From the NCBI RefSeq assembly GCF_900104725.1, contig NZ_LT629758.1:5904501-5968500 (forward strand): 64,000 nucleotides of DNA, written 5' to 3'. Position numbers and translations under genes: made by a program. The stretch comes from Actinoplanes derwentensis. GTDB lineage: Bacteria; Actinomycetota; Actinomycetes; Mycobacteriales; Micromonosporaceae. This document shows, one piece after another, positions 43,284 through 52,007 of the stretch (position 1 is its first letter; the number at the start of each line of letters is the position of its first letter). The notes under the pieces were generated by a model that was given only the letters and a program-made list of their open reading frames with translations, was not told the DNA's origin and ran no database searches.

Positions 43284-44924
43284 TCAAATCTGGTCTAGTG
43301 CCTCGATACCCAGCAGAAACATTCCGGTGTGGAGAGTCCGCGCGGTCAGGTCGGCCAGCCCCAGCCGGCTGGCCCGCACCTGGTCATCGGCCTTCAGCAC
43401 CGGGCACCGCTCGTAGAACGCCGAGAACGCCGCGGCCAGCCCGTGCAGATATCCGGCGAGCCGATGCGGTTCGGCCAGGGCGGCGGCGGACCGGACGACC
43501 GGCTCGAACCCGAGCAGGGCCAGCGCGAGATCCCGTTCGGCGGGTTCACCGATCATCACCACGCCCGGTCCCTCCGCGGTCTTCCGGAAGATCGAGCAGA
43601 CCCGGGCGTACGCCATCTGAAGGTAGGGGCCGGTGTTGCCGGTGATGGCGAGCATCCGATCCCAGTCGAAGACGTAGTCGCCCCGCCGGTCGCCGGAGAG
43701 GTCTGCGTACTTGATCGCGCCGATCCCCAGGGCCGGGGCGCTCGCCCGGGACACCGCCTCGTCCAGCAGCCCGGCCAGTTTGATCGAGTCACCGGCCCGG
43801 GACTTCAGCATCTTTCCGTCGGCGCCCAGGATCGACCCGAACCCGATGTGCTCGGCGTGCACCGTGTCCGGCAGCCAGCCCGCCTGCCGGGCCACCGCGA
43901 ACACCATCTGGAAATGGATCCGCTGCGGAGTGCCGACCACGTAGAGCATCCGGTCCGCACCGATGGTGCCCACCCGGTGCCGAACGGCGGCCAGATCGGT
44001 CGCGGCGTACCCGAAACCGCCGTCCGCCTTCCGCACGATCAGTGGCAGCGGGGCGCCGTCCCGTCCGGTGAAACCCGCCGGGAACACACAGAGGGCGCCG
44101 TCACTCTCAGTCAGCAGGCCCTGCTCGATCAGGTCGTCGACGACCCCGGCGAGATCGTCCTGGTACGTGCTCTCACCAGCGAAGTCGTCCGGCCCGAGGG
44201 TGACGCCGAGCCGCTGGTAGACGTCCAGGAAGTACCGCTCGGACTGCCCGACCAGCGTCCGCCACAACTCCCGGGAGAGCGGGTCGCCGGACTGCAGCGC
44301 CACCACCCGCAGCCGGGCCCGGGTCCGGAAGTCGTCGTCACCGTCGAACTTGGCCCGCGCCGACTGATAAAAAGCGGTCAGGTCACCGATCGAATGGCTG
44401 CCGTCGCTCGTCTCGGCGTCGAGCAGATGCTCGATCAGCATGCCGAACGGAGTGCCCCAGTCACCGAGATGATTGACCCGGACCACGTCGTGACCCAGCC
44501 ATTCGTACGTCCGGGCCAGTGCGTCCCCGATGATCGTCGACCGCAGATGGCCGACGTGCATCTCCTTGGCCACGTTCGGCCCGGAGTAGTCGACCACGAT
44601 CCGCTCCGGCCGGGTCACCGGCGCGACACCCAGCCTCTCGCCGGCCCTGTTCAGCGCCCCGGTGATCAACTCGTCGGTGAGCGTCAGGTTGAGAAACCCC
44701 GGGCCGGAGACGGCGACGTCGGCGATCCCGGCCAGGCCGGCCTTCGCGGCCACCTCGGCGGCGATCTCCCGCGGCGGCCGGCCCAGCTCCCGGGCCAGGG
44801 CGAGCGGGGCACCGGACTGGAAATCGGCGTGCGGGGAGGCCCGGACCGCCGGATCGACCGGGTGACCGGCGACCGCTTCGAGGGCGGGGGCGAGCCGGTC
44901 GTGCAGGAGTGCTTCGAGATTCAT
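43284..44924 (-). CDS. argS: Arginyl-tRNA synthetase
   Basis: The 546-residue enzyme has the ArgS N-terminal Add-1 domain, the HIGH motif in SGPNVAKEMHVGHLRSTIIG (about 114-133), a degenerate KMSKS as DGKMLKSRAGDSIKL (about 374) and the C-terminal DALR anticodon-binding domain. The loss of the canonical KMSKS is usual for ArgS. Length is normal. It is preceded by a short untranslated region with a perfect hairpin at 44986-45007. Confidence 0.97.
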   Translation of the reverse strand: MNLEALLHDRLAPALEAVAGHPVDPAVRASPHADFQSGAPLALARELGRPPREIAAEVAAKAGLAGIADVAVSGPGFLNLTLTDELITGALNRAGERLGVAPVTRPERIVVDYSGPNVAKEMHVGHLRSTIIGDALARTYEWLGHDVVRVNHLGDWGTPFGMLIEHLLDAETSDGSHSIGDLTAFYQSARAKFDGDDDFRTRARLRVVALQSGDPLSRELWRTLVGQSERYFLDVYQRLGVTLGPDDFAGESTYQDDLAGVVDDLIEQGLLTESDGALCVFPAGFTGRDGAPLPLIVRKADGGFGYAATDLAAVRHRVGTIGADRMLYVVGTPQRIHFQMVFAVARQAGWLPDTVHAEHIGFGSILGADGKMLKSRAGDSIKLAGLLDEAVSRASAPALGIGAIKYADLSGDRRGDYVFDWDRMLAITGNTGPYLQMAYARVCSIFRKTAEGPGVVMIGEPAERDLALALLGFEPVVRSAAALAEPHRLAGYLHGLAAAFSAFYERCPVLKADDQVRASRLGLADLTARTLHTGMFLLGIEALDQI

Positions 44925-44985
44925 GGTCGTGACCTCATCGGTGAGAGACGATGACGGGTCGGACCGGGGGTCACTTCAACCAGCT

Positions 44986-45007
44986 CCGGCGGGTGTCGAC
45001 CCGCCGG
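44986..45007 (-). promoter_or_regulatory. Hairpin in the argS leader region
   Basis: ccggcgggt-gtcg-acccgccgg forms a perfect 9-bp stem 62 bp upstream of the argS start. It may be part of an attenuator-like leader or an operator; no T-box specifier is recognisable. Confidence 0.4.
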
Positions 45008-45105
45008 ATGGGAAGCATGACTTCAGCGGCGGCCTGTCGGACGCCGGCGTCGCACGCTGAAGCTGAACACCCGACGACTATAACTCTCCTGGGAGGATCA
45101 GATCC

Positions 45106-45537
45106 ATGACCGGGTGGGACGAGGACGGCGACGGAATCCTGCGGTTGCCGTCCGGGCGGCTGGTCCGCGGCCGGGGCCTGCGCCGCGAGATGCCGACCGG
45201 GCACGCGCCGCAGTTCGGGGTCTACCTGCTCGGCAAGCCCCCACCGGAGTTCGGCTGGGCCAGCCGGTGGGTGCGGTGGCCCGACTTCTGGTTGCCGCGC
45301 GACCGCCCGTACACGGCAATGGTCTTGAAAGAGGCCTTGACCCGCTCCGGCAGTGAGCGTGTCGAACTGGCGTGTTTCGGCGGCGTCGGCCGAACCGGAA
45401 CCGCCCTGGCCTGCCTGGCGATCCTGGACGGCGTCCCCCCACCCGAGGCGGTGACCTTCATCCGCCGCAACTACCACCACCAGGCAGTCGAGACCCCTTG
45501 GCAGAAACGCTTCGTCGCACGATTCCAAAAACTCTGA
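45106..45537 (+). CDS. Protein-tyrosine/dual-specificity phosphatase-like protein
   Basis: The 143-residue product (ATG 45106, GGGAGG upstream) has a P-loop VELACFGGVGRTGTALACLA (about 86-105), the Cx5R active site of cysteine phosphatases. The usual His before Cys is Ala. A conserved C-terminal helix (VTFIRRNYHHQAVETPWQ) follows, in the style of the small PTP families near toxin modules. The substrate is unknown. Confidence 0.82.
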   Translation: MTGWDEDGDGILRLPSGRLVRGRGLRREMPTGHAPQFGVYLLGKPPPEFGWASRWVRWPDFWLPRDRPYTAMVLKEALTRSGSERVELACFGGVGRTGTALACLAILDGVPPPEAVTFIRRNYHHQAVETPWQKRFVARFQKL

Positions 45538-45539
45538 AC

Positions 45540-45559
45540 TTGTACGGGAAAGTTGTACG
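45540..45559 (+). promoter_or_regulatory. Candidate YefM operator
   Basis: TTGTACG occurs at 45540-45546 and 45553-45559, 13 bp apart, directly before the antitoxin GTG/ATG. E. coli YefM boxes have TGTACA cores, so paired TGTAC elements here fit autoregulation. Confidence 0.6.
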
Positions 45560-45573
45560 AGTAAGATGAGGGC

Positions 45574-45858
45574 ATGGTCGCGGTCAGCATCAGTCAGGCT
45601 CGGGAAAACCTCTTCCCCCTCGTCCGCCAGGTGAACGAAGATCACACCGTCGTCGAGATAGTGGCTCGCAACGGTGGCAATGCCGTGCTCATGTCCGCGG
45701 AGGACTACGAGTCGCTCCAGGAGACCCTGCACCTGTTCTCCACCCGCGCCAACGCCGCCCACCTCCTGCGAGGGCTCGCCGAGGCCCGCACCGGGTCGGC
45801 GGAGATGATCGATCCCGACGAGCTGGCCGCCCGCTTCCACGTCGAGTCCGGGGAATGA
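45574..45858 (+). CDS. yefM: YefM/Phd-family antitoxin
   Basis: The 94-residue product has MVAVSISQARENLFPLVRQVN and NAVLMSAEDYESLQETLHL, the canonical YefM DNA-binding and dimerisation part; the C-terminal 30 residues are the toxin-binding tail. Its stop overlaps the toxin start (ATGA). The pair sits directly after the phosphatase-like gene but has its own operator. Confidence 0.95.
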   Translation: MVAVSISQARENLFPLVRQVNEDHTVVEIVARNGGNAVLMSAEDYESLQETLHLFSTRANAAHLLRGLAEARTGSAEMIDPDELAARFHVESGE

Positions 45859-46118
45859 AGCTGTCGGTCGCCTCCAGCGCCATGGAGGACCTGGAGTTCT
45901 GGGCGACCAGCAACCCCAAGGTCCTGGCTCGCACGATCCGGCTGATCGCGGAGATCACGCGCAACCCGCGCAGTGGAACCGGCAAGCCGGAACGCCTCAA
46001 ACACGTCTCCGGGGAGGTCTGGTCCCGGCGGATCACCGAGAAGGATCGCCTCGTCTACGACATCCGTGGCGACGTCATCACGGTGGTGGCGTGCCGGTTC
46101 CACTACGACGATCATTAG
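45855..46118 (+). CDS. yoeB: YoeB/Txe-family toxin (ribosome-dependent mRNA interferase)
   Basis: The 87-residue product MKLSVASSAMEDLEFWATS...GTGKPERLKHVSGEVWSRRITEKDRLVYDI ends CRFHYDDH. Key residues of the YoeB active site are visible: Glu before RLK, Arg in WSRRI, and the C-terminal His of RFHYDDH. The sequence appears intact, so it is probably functional. It overlaps the antitoxin by 4 bp and the convergent membrane gene by 41 bp. Confidence 0.95.
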   Translation: MKLSVASSAMEDLEFWATSNPKVLARTIRLIAEITRNPRSGTGKPERLKHVSGEVWSRRITEKDRLVYDIRGDVITVVACRFHYDDH

Positions 46119-46491
46119 TTTCGGTCAGTTGTTTGAGGAGTTCGGCCAGTCGCTTCGACTCCTTGTGGGTCTGCCAGGCCAGCCAGAGGGTGAGGCCGCC
46201 CAAGCCGGTTCCGGTGGCGCCGGCCAGCTGGTCGGCTAAGGTCGGGCCGAGGAAACTGACCGCGAACACCGGGACCGCGATGCTGCCGAGCACCGCGAGC
46301 ACGCCGATCCGCAGGTGCTTGCCCGCGAGTTGGCGTTCCATCTCCGCCGGACTGGGCTGTCGCGGTGGCGGTTCGGACTCGCGGGCGGCGTAGACGCGCT
46401 TGAGGACCTGGTCGGCGACGTACTGGATCACCAGGATCGCGACGGTGACGCCGAGTGAGACATGCCAGCCCTGCAGGCCCGGTGAGGTCAT
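46078..46491 (-). CDS. Small two-span membrane protein coupled to an orphan solute-binding protein
   Basis: The 137-residue product has helices at about 10-28 (LGVTVAILVIQYVADQVL) and 62-85 (IGVLAVLGSIAVPVFAVSFL), then a third hydrophobic stretch and a charged C-terminus (HKESKRLAELLKQLTETND). It begins within the stop of the solute-binding protein gene (4-bp overlap), so the two are translated together. It is not an ABC permease: no EAA motif and too small. Its C-terminus overlaps yoeB on the other strand. Function unknown. Confidence 0.78.
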   Translation of the reverse strand: MTSPGLQGWHVSLGVTVAILVIQYVADQVLKRVYAARESEPPPRQPSPAEMERQLAGKHLRIGVLAVLGSIAVPVFAVSFLGPTLADQLAGATGTGLGGLTLWLAWQTHKESKRLAELLKQLTETNDRRSGTGTPPP

Positions 46492-47675
46492 TTCAGCACC
46501 TCCTGGATGTCCTGGACGAAGCGCTGGGTCAACGGGTCACCCCGGCGCAGGTAGGCGTACGTGTGCTCCTTGAACCGCTGGGCGAACTCGGCGTAGCGGG
46601 GGTGCATCGGGCGGGGCCGGGCGTCCTCGACGGCGTTGCGGACCATCGCCAGGTGCGGCGCGGACAGCTTCAGATCCTCGTCGATGTAGGCGTCCAGGCC
46701 GGTGGGCGCGAACCCGTAGGTGGCGAGCAGTTTCTGCGCCGAGGTGTCGGTGAGGAAATTGATCACCTTCTCGGCCGCCACCCGGTGCGGGGTGTCGGTG
46801 TCGATCGCCAGGTTCTGGCCGCCGAGGATGCCGGTCGGCAGGCGGCTGAGCCGGATCTCCGCAGTACCGGGTTCGGTGCGTTCGTCCCGGTCGACACTCG
46901 GGTACCAGACCGGCCAGTTCCGCATGTAGCGCAGGTTCTCCTGCTTGAACGCCCGGATGGTGTCCTCTTCGTTGGTCCGGGACTGGATCCGGCCGGACCG
47001 CAGGGCCTCGGCGAGCGGCTTCAGCGCGCCCTGCCACTGGGTGAGGCTGGTGGAGAGGACACCCTCCTGGTCCAGGATCAGCGGGTCCTGGGCGAGGGCG
47101 TGTTCCAGGACGTTTATCACGAACGCCTCGTCGGTCTGTGGGCCGACGGTGTCGAGCTGGCCGATGAAGCCGTTCAGTTTCAGGACGTCACGCAGTTCCG
47201 GTTCCGGGTCGGCGACCCGTTTGTCGGTGATCCGGCGGAACAGCATCCCGACGTCACTGTTGAACGGGACCGCCCAGAGCCGGCCGGACTCGTCGTCGGT
47301 GCGGCACGCCCGGCGGACCGGGGCGAGCAGGGAGATGTCGTTCTGCGGTTCGATCGGCGTGATCCGGCCGGCTTCGGCGAACCGCTGGATGTGGATGATG
47401 TCCAGGTTGTAGATGTCCGCGGGGCTCTCGGTGAACTTCTCGTACTGGTCCTGAGTGGTGCTGTTGATCACCTTGAGGGCGATCGTGATATCCGGGTTCA
47501 GCCGATTCCAGAGGTTGATCAGCAGGCTCCGGCCACCGCCGGTCGGTTCGGCACCGGTGGCGAGGGTCAACGTGACCGGGTCGCTACGGGTGTACAGATA
47601 GCCGGCAGCGGAGGAGAGCAGTCCGGTGCTCAGGACACCGACCGTGAACGATCGTCGTGAGTAGACCTCCGCCAT
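46488..47675 (-). CDS. Extracellular solute-binding protein, Tat-type signal, orphan
   Basis: From ATG 47675 the 395-residue product begins MAEVYSRRSFTVGVLSTGLL, a Tat-like signal with no lipobox, then a family 1 solute-binding fold (ATGAEPTGGGRSLLINLWNRLNPDITIALKVI, GRLWAVPFNSDVGMLFRR, KVINFLTDTSAQKLLATYGFAPT). No ATP-binding protein or permease is nearby. It may act as a receptor with the small membrane protein rather than as a transporter. The same frame stays open upstream to 48524, where it covers a lyase remnant; that extension is treated as accidental. Confidence 0.82.
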   Translation of the reverse strand: MAEVYSRRSFTVGVLSTGLLSSAAGYLYTRSDPVTLTLATGAEPTGGGRSLLINLWNRLNPDITIALKVINSTTQDQYEKFTESPADIYNLDIIHIQRFAEAGRITPIEPQNDISLLAPVRRACRTDDESGRLWAVPFNSDVGMLFRRITDKRVADPEPELRDVLKLNGFIGQLDTVGPQTDEAFVINVLEHALAQDPLILDQEGVLSTSLTQWQGALKPLAEALRSGRIQSRTNEEDTIRAFKQENLRYMRNWPVWYPSVDRDERTEPGTAEIRLSRLPTGILGGQNLAIDTDTPHRVAAEKVINFLTDTSAQKLLATYGFAPTGLDAYIDEDLKLSAPHLAMVRNAVEDARPRPMHPRYAEFAQRFKEHTYAYLRRGDPLTQRFVQDIQEVLK

Positions 47676-48353
47676 GTGATTTACGTTACTCCAGTAGCGG
47701 ATCCGCTGCCCGTCGACCTGGATCCGCACATGGACCGGTACGTTCGCCACGATCAGTGGCGAGGTGTAGTCGTAGAGCAGCGGACGATTGCCGGGCTCCC
47801 CCACGTACTTGCGGAACCTGGTCGTGGTGTTGAGGTTCGCCCCCTGCCCCACGTAGTAGGTCTTCAGGTAGTCGTATTCGGCGAAGGCCCCGTTCCGGGT
47901 CGTCGCGAAGATGTCCTCGGGTGAGCGGACTTCACGCGCGTTCCAGAACGTGTTCAGGTCGGTGACCTTGTCATTCGGGCCGCCCGCCGCGATCGGGGTC
48001 GCGGTGAACTCGATCTCGTACGGGCCAGCGATCTCCTGCACCCCGGCCGACTTGATCACCGCGCCGTCACTGAAAGTGGTCCCGTCGGCGGTCTTCACGA
48101 ACACCTCGGCGCGGCCGTCGCTGTCCAGGTCGTAGACGGTGACGTTGTCGTCGTTGCGGTACCCGGCCACGTCGCCGTAGCCGCTGATCTCGGCGAGCGG
48201 CGGATCGTTGGCGGCGTTGCCGGCGGCCCGGGTGTACGAGTTGACACCCAGGTCCACCCGCCACAGGTTCTTTCCGGCGAGGGTGTACGCCTCCAGGTAG
48301 TTGGGCTGGTCGAGGGCGTACGACAGCCGGGAGACGACGATCTCGTAGCGCCG
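47676..48353 (-). pseudogene. Chimeric remnant of rhamnogalacturonan lyase-like and DUF6250-like sequences
   Basis: In frame with the solute-binding gene, residues read RYEIVVSRLSYALDQPNYLE, AYTLAGKNLWRVDLG and VYDLDSDGRAEVFVKTADGT, the strand/Asp-loop style of PL11 rhamnogalacturonan lyases, but only about 100 of the usual 600 residues remain. It then switches to GPYEIEFTATPIAAGGPNDK, FWNAREVRSPEDIF and LLYDYTSPL, resembling lectin-like lyase-associated domains. Neither part is complete and no start or signal peptide is present. Two deletions appear to have fused the pieces to the solute-binding gene. Confidence 0.6.
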
Positions 48354-48652
48354 TGCCGGCCGGGCACCGCGACCAGACCGCGGTCCAGCGACTCGACGAT
48401 TCTCGCCGGCTGAACCGACTTTGAAGTCGAGCGTCCCGGGAATGTCAGAAGTGTGCCATGGTCTTCGCGCCCAGGCGGGCGATGGCAGAACTCTGACACC
48501 GACGGCTGACGGAGATCCGCTCACTTACAGGGGATTCACGCTCCGGCCGATGCGGCGGCTACAGAGTTGGAACAGTCAAGAAATGTCAGAGCAATGACGC
48601 ACGGCCAATCTGCTCTCACACGCATGAACCGCCGTGATCGGAGTTCTCATAT

Positions 48653-49951
48653 ATGTCCATCTCCAGCAAGCGCATGCGCACGCTTGTGTCCACGGGCGCC
48701 CTCGGGACGGCTCTGGCCCTCGTGCTCGCCGGTTGTGGCGCCAAGGCCGGCGACGAGACGGCCGGCAGCGCGGCTTCCGCCGCACCCAGCTGTGTCGACA
48801 CCTCCGGCAGCACCGTGAAGCTCGGTTTCCTCAACTCCCTCACCGGCGGCATGGCGATCTCTGAGAAGACCGTCTCCAATGTGCTGCACATGGCCGCCGA
48901 CGAGATCAACGCCGGTGGTGGCATCCTCGGCAAGAAGATCGAGTACGTCCAGGAGGACGGCGCCACCGACTGGCCGACCTTCGCGGAGAAGACCGAGAAG
49001 CTGCTCACCCAGGACTGCGTGGCCGCGATCTTCGGCGGCTGGACCTCGTCCTCCCGCAAGGCCGTCAAGCCGGTCGTCGAGAAGAACAACGGCCTCTTCT
49101 TCTACCCGGTGCAGTACGAGGGCCTCGAGTCGTCGCCGAACATCTACTACACCGGTGCGACCACCAACCAGCAGATCATCCCGGCGATGGACTTCCTCGC
49201 CGCCCAGGGCGTGAAGAAGCTGTTCCTGGCCGGCAGCGACTACGTCTTCCCGCGCACCGCGAACGCGATCATCAAGCTGTACGCGGCCAAACTCGGCATC
49301 GAGATCGTCGGTGAGGAGTACGTGCCGCTGGACAAGGACGACTGGACCAGCCAAGTGGCGAAGATCGTGGCGGCCAAGCCCGACTTCATCTTCAACACCA
49401 TCAACGGCTCGTCGAACGTCGGCTTCGTCAAGGCGTACTACGACGCCGGCCTCACCGCCGCGACCACGCCGATCATCTCGGTGTCGATCGCCGAGGAGGA
49501 GGCCCCGGCGATGGGCCACGAGGTCGCCGGTCAGTACGCGTCCTGGAACTACTTCCAGTCGCTCAAGACCGACACCAACCCGAAGTTCATCGAGAGCTGG
49601 AAGGCGTACCCCAACAGCAGCGGGGTCACCTCCGACCCGATGGAGGCCGCGTACATCTCGATGTATCTCTACAAGGCTCTCGTCGAGGCGGCCGGCTCGT
49701 TCGACGTCGACGCGGTGAACGCCGCGGCGAAGGCGAAACCCATCACGTTCGACGCACCGGAGGGCAAGGTCACGCTCGACGGCGACAACCACCACATCTC
49801 CAAGCCGGGTCACATCGGCAAGATCAACTCCAGCAACCAGTTCGACATCGTCTGGGCCTCCGACAAGTTCATCGAGCCCGACCCGTACCTCGAGGCCTAC
49901 GACTGGTTCCCGGCCGACATCCGCAAGCAGCTGGTGGACGCGGCGGGCTGA
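48653..49951 (+). CDS. urtA: Urea/short-chain amide ABC transporter substrate-binding protein
   Basis: The 432-residue lipoprotein (lipobox LALVLAGC, Cys about 26) is a UrtA-type periplasmic-binding fold: KLGFLNSLTGGMAISEKTV, FGGWTSSSRKAVKPVVEKNN, PVQYEGLESSPNIYYTGATTNQQ are UrtA-specific blocks. It starts at ATG 48653 after CGGAG and leads urtBCDE. The substrate is probably urea, though relatives (FmdD) bind formamide or acetamide, and no urease is near. Confidence 0.96.
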   Translation: MSISSKRMRTLVSTGALGTALALVLAGCGAKAGDETAGSAASAAPSCVDTSGSTVKLGFLNSLTGGMAISEKTVSNVLHMAADEINAGGGILGKKIEYVQEDGATDWPTFAEKTEKLLTQDCVAAIFGGWTSSSRKAVKPVVEKNNGLFFYPVQYEGLESSPNIYYTGATTNQQIIPAMDFLAAQGVKKLFLAGSDYVFPRTANAIIKLYAAKLGIEIVGEEYVPLDKDDWTSQVAKIVAAKPDFIFNTINGSSNVGFVKAYYDAGLTAATTPIISVSIAEEEAPAMGHEVAGQYASWNYFQSLKTDTNPKFIESWKAYPNSSGVTSDPMEAAYISMYLYKALVEAAGSFDVDAVNAAAKAKPITFDAPEGKVTLDGDNHHISKPGHIGKINSSNQFDIVWASDKFIEPDPYLEAYDWFPADIRKQLVDAAG

Positions 49952-50019
49952 TCACCCGCGGGGTCGCGTGCCGCCCACGGCATGCGACCCCTCCCCTCCA
50001 TCGAGACGCTAGGAAGAGA

Positions 50020-50910
50020 GTGCACGTGGACGCACTGATCGCACCGCTGCTGAACGGCAGCGCACAGGGGGCGCTGCTCCTGCTGGCCGCGCTGGGCCTC
50101 TCGCTCACCTTCGGCCAGATGGGCGTGATCAACATGGCCCACGGCGAGTTCCTCATGCTCGGCGCCTTCGCCGCCTACCTCGTCCAGCAGGTCATCACCG
50201 CCAGCGACCTGTCGATCCCGGTCGCGCTGCCGGTCGCGTTCGTCGCCGCCGGCCTGTTCGGCCTCCTGCTGGAGGTCACCATCATCCAGTGGATGTACCG
50301 CAGGCCCCTGGACACCCTGCTCGTCACGGTCGGTGTCAGCCTGATCCTGCAGCAGGCGGCACTGCAGATCTTCCCGTCCCAGGGCGTCCCGGTGGAGAAG
50401 CCCGGCTGGCTCGACGGGCAGCTGACCGTCCTCGGTTACGCCTGGCCACTCCGGCAGCTGTTCACCATCGTGCTCGCGTCCGCCTGCGTCGCCGCGCTGG
50501 CGGCCTGGCTCAAGTACACCTCGTTCGGCCGCCGTATCCGGGCCACCGTGCACAACCGGGACCTCGCCGAGACCTCGGGAATCTCCACCCGCACCATCGA
50601 CCGCCTGACCTTCTTCACCGGGTCGGGTCTGGCCGGGGTCGCCGGTGTGGCCGCGTCGCTGATCGGCGGCACGAACTCCCAGATGGGCGCGCAGTACATC
50701 ATCCCGGCCTTCCTCGTCGTCGCCGCCGGTGGCATCGGCCAGCTCAAGGGCACCATCATCGCCGCATGGGCGGTGGGTGTCGCCCTCTCGTACTTCGCCT
50801 ACTGGACGACCGGCAGCCTGGCGCAGGTATTCGCCTTCATCCTCGTGATCGTCTTCCTGCAGCTGCGCCCGCAGGGCATGTTCACGGTGCGAACCAGGAG
50901 TCTGGCATGA
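50020..50910 (+). CDS. urtB: Urea ABC transporter permease UrtB
   Basis: The 296-residue LivH-type permease has eight or so membrane helices; GLSLTFGQMGVINMAHGEFLMLGAF is the family signature. GTG 50020 is the given start and GTG 50026 has better spacing from AGGAAG. Its stop overlaps urtC by 4 bp (ATGA). UrtB and UrtC form the membrane channel. Confidence 0.95.
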   Translation: MHVDALIAPLLNGSAQGALLLLAALGLSLTFGQMGVINMAHGEFLMLGAFAAYLVQQVITASDLSIPVALPVAFVAAGLFGLLLEVTIIQWMYRRPLDTLLVTVGVSLILQQAALQIFPSQGVPVEKPGWLDGQLTVLGYAWPLRQLFTIVLASACVAALAAWLKYTSFGRRIRATVHNRDLAETSGISTRTIDRLTFFTGSGLAGVAGVAASLIGGTNSQMGAQYIIPAFLVVAAGGIGQLKGTIIAAWAVGVALSYFAYWTTGSLAQVFAFILVIVFLQLRPQGMFTVRTRSLA

Positions 50911-52007
50911 CCAAGCTGAAGCAATGGACCTCGCTCGGCGGCATCGGGGTGTTCGCCGTCCTGCTCCTCGCGGTCGCTCCGCTCGTGCTCACCGATCACT
51001 GGCTCAACAACCTCGGCAAGTACTGCTGCTGGGCCATCGCCGCCGTCGGCATCGGCCTGGCCTGGGGCCGGGGCGGGATGCTCGTGATGGGACAGGGGGT
51101 GTTCTTCGCCCTCGGCGCCTACTCGATGGCCATGCATCTCACGCTGGAGTCCGCCGGTGACCGGATCCCGGGGTTCATGGTGCTCTACGATCCGCTCGCG
51201 CCGCTTCCGATGTTCTGGGAGCCGTTCCGCAGCGCGGGATTCACCCTGCTGGCGATCGTGCTGCTCCCGGTGGTCGTGGCCGGCATCCTCGGCTACGCGC
51301 TGTTCAAGCGCCGGGTGAAGGGCGCGTACTTCGCGATCCTGACGCAGGCACTCGCCGTCGCGCTGGCCACCCTGATCAGCTCCACGATCCGCGAGACCGG
51401 CGGTGACACCGGGCTCAGCGACTTCAAGTACTTCTTCGGCTACGTGCTGAACGACCCGGCGAACAAGCTCATGGTGTACCTCATCGCGGCCGCGCTTCTC
51501 ATCGTGTGCCTGCTCGCGGTGCGGCAGCTCTACCGCAGCCGCTTCGGTGAGCTGCTCGTCGCCACCCGGGACGCCGAGGAGCGTGTGCGCTTCCTCGGTT
51601 ACGACCCGGCCAACGTCAAGCTCGTCGCCTTCGTCATCTCGGCGCTGATGGCGAGCATCGGCGGAGCGATGTTCGTGCCCATCGTCGGCATCATCACTCC
51701 GGCCGAGATCGGCGCCGCCGCCTCGATCCTGATGATCGCGGGTGTCGCCTTCGGCGGCCGCGCCTCGCTCTTCGGCCCGGCGCTCGGCGCGATGGCGGTC
51801 GGATGGGGACAGTCGAGCCTCGGTTCGACCTGGCCCGAAGGCTGGACCTACATCCTCGGTCTGCTGTTCATCGTCGTGATCCTGTTCCTGCCGAACGGAC
51901 TGTCGTCGCTGCCGGCCCGGTTCGCGGCGCGGGCGCGGCGAAGCCCCGATCAGCAACAGCCCGCCGCGGTGCTCCCCGCCCCGGAACTCGAAGAGGTGAA
52001 GTCATGA
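50907..52007 (+). CDS. urtC: Urea ABC transporter permease UrtC
   Basis: The 366-residue LivM-type permease has KYCCWAIAAVGIGLAWGRGGMLVMGQGVFFALGAYSMAMH, KRRVKGAYFAILTQALAVA and the loop RDAEERVRFLGYDPANVKL of the ABC-interacting EAA region. It is coupled to urtB and urtD by 4-bp overlaps on both sides. Confidence 0.95.
   Translation: MTKLKQWTSLGGIGVFAVLLLAVAPLVLTDHWLNNLGKYCCWAIAAVGIGLAWGRGGMLVMGQGVFFALGAYSMAMHLTLESAGDRIPGFMVLYDPLAPLPMFWEPFRSAGFTLLAIVLLPVVVAGILGYALFKRRVKGAYFAILTQALAVALATLISSTIRETGGDTGLSDFKYFFGYVLNDPANKLMVYLIAAALLIVCLLAVRQLYRSRFGELLVATRDAEERVRFLGYDPANVKLVAFVISALMASIGGAMFVPIVGIITPAEIGAAASILMIAGVAFGGRASLFGPALGAMAVGWGQSSLGSTWPEGWTYILGLLFIVVILFLPNGLSSLPARFAARARRSPDQQQPAAVLPAPELEEVKS

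Noticed and set aside
44925..45105. T-box riboswitch upstream of argS
   Set aside because: A hairpin is present but there is no T-box consensus or specifier loop.
44971..45840. Long minus-strand frame opposite the phosphatase and YefM genes
   Set aside because: It is the reverse-strand shadow of two well supported genes with clear motifs and ribosome-binding sites.
47676..48524. Treating 46488-48524 as one 678-residue solute-binding protein
   Set aside because: A complete signal peptide and family start occur at 47675, and the upstream part belongs to different, truncated families.
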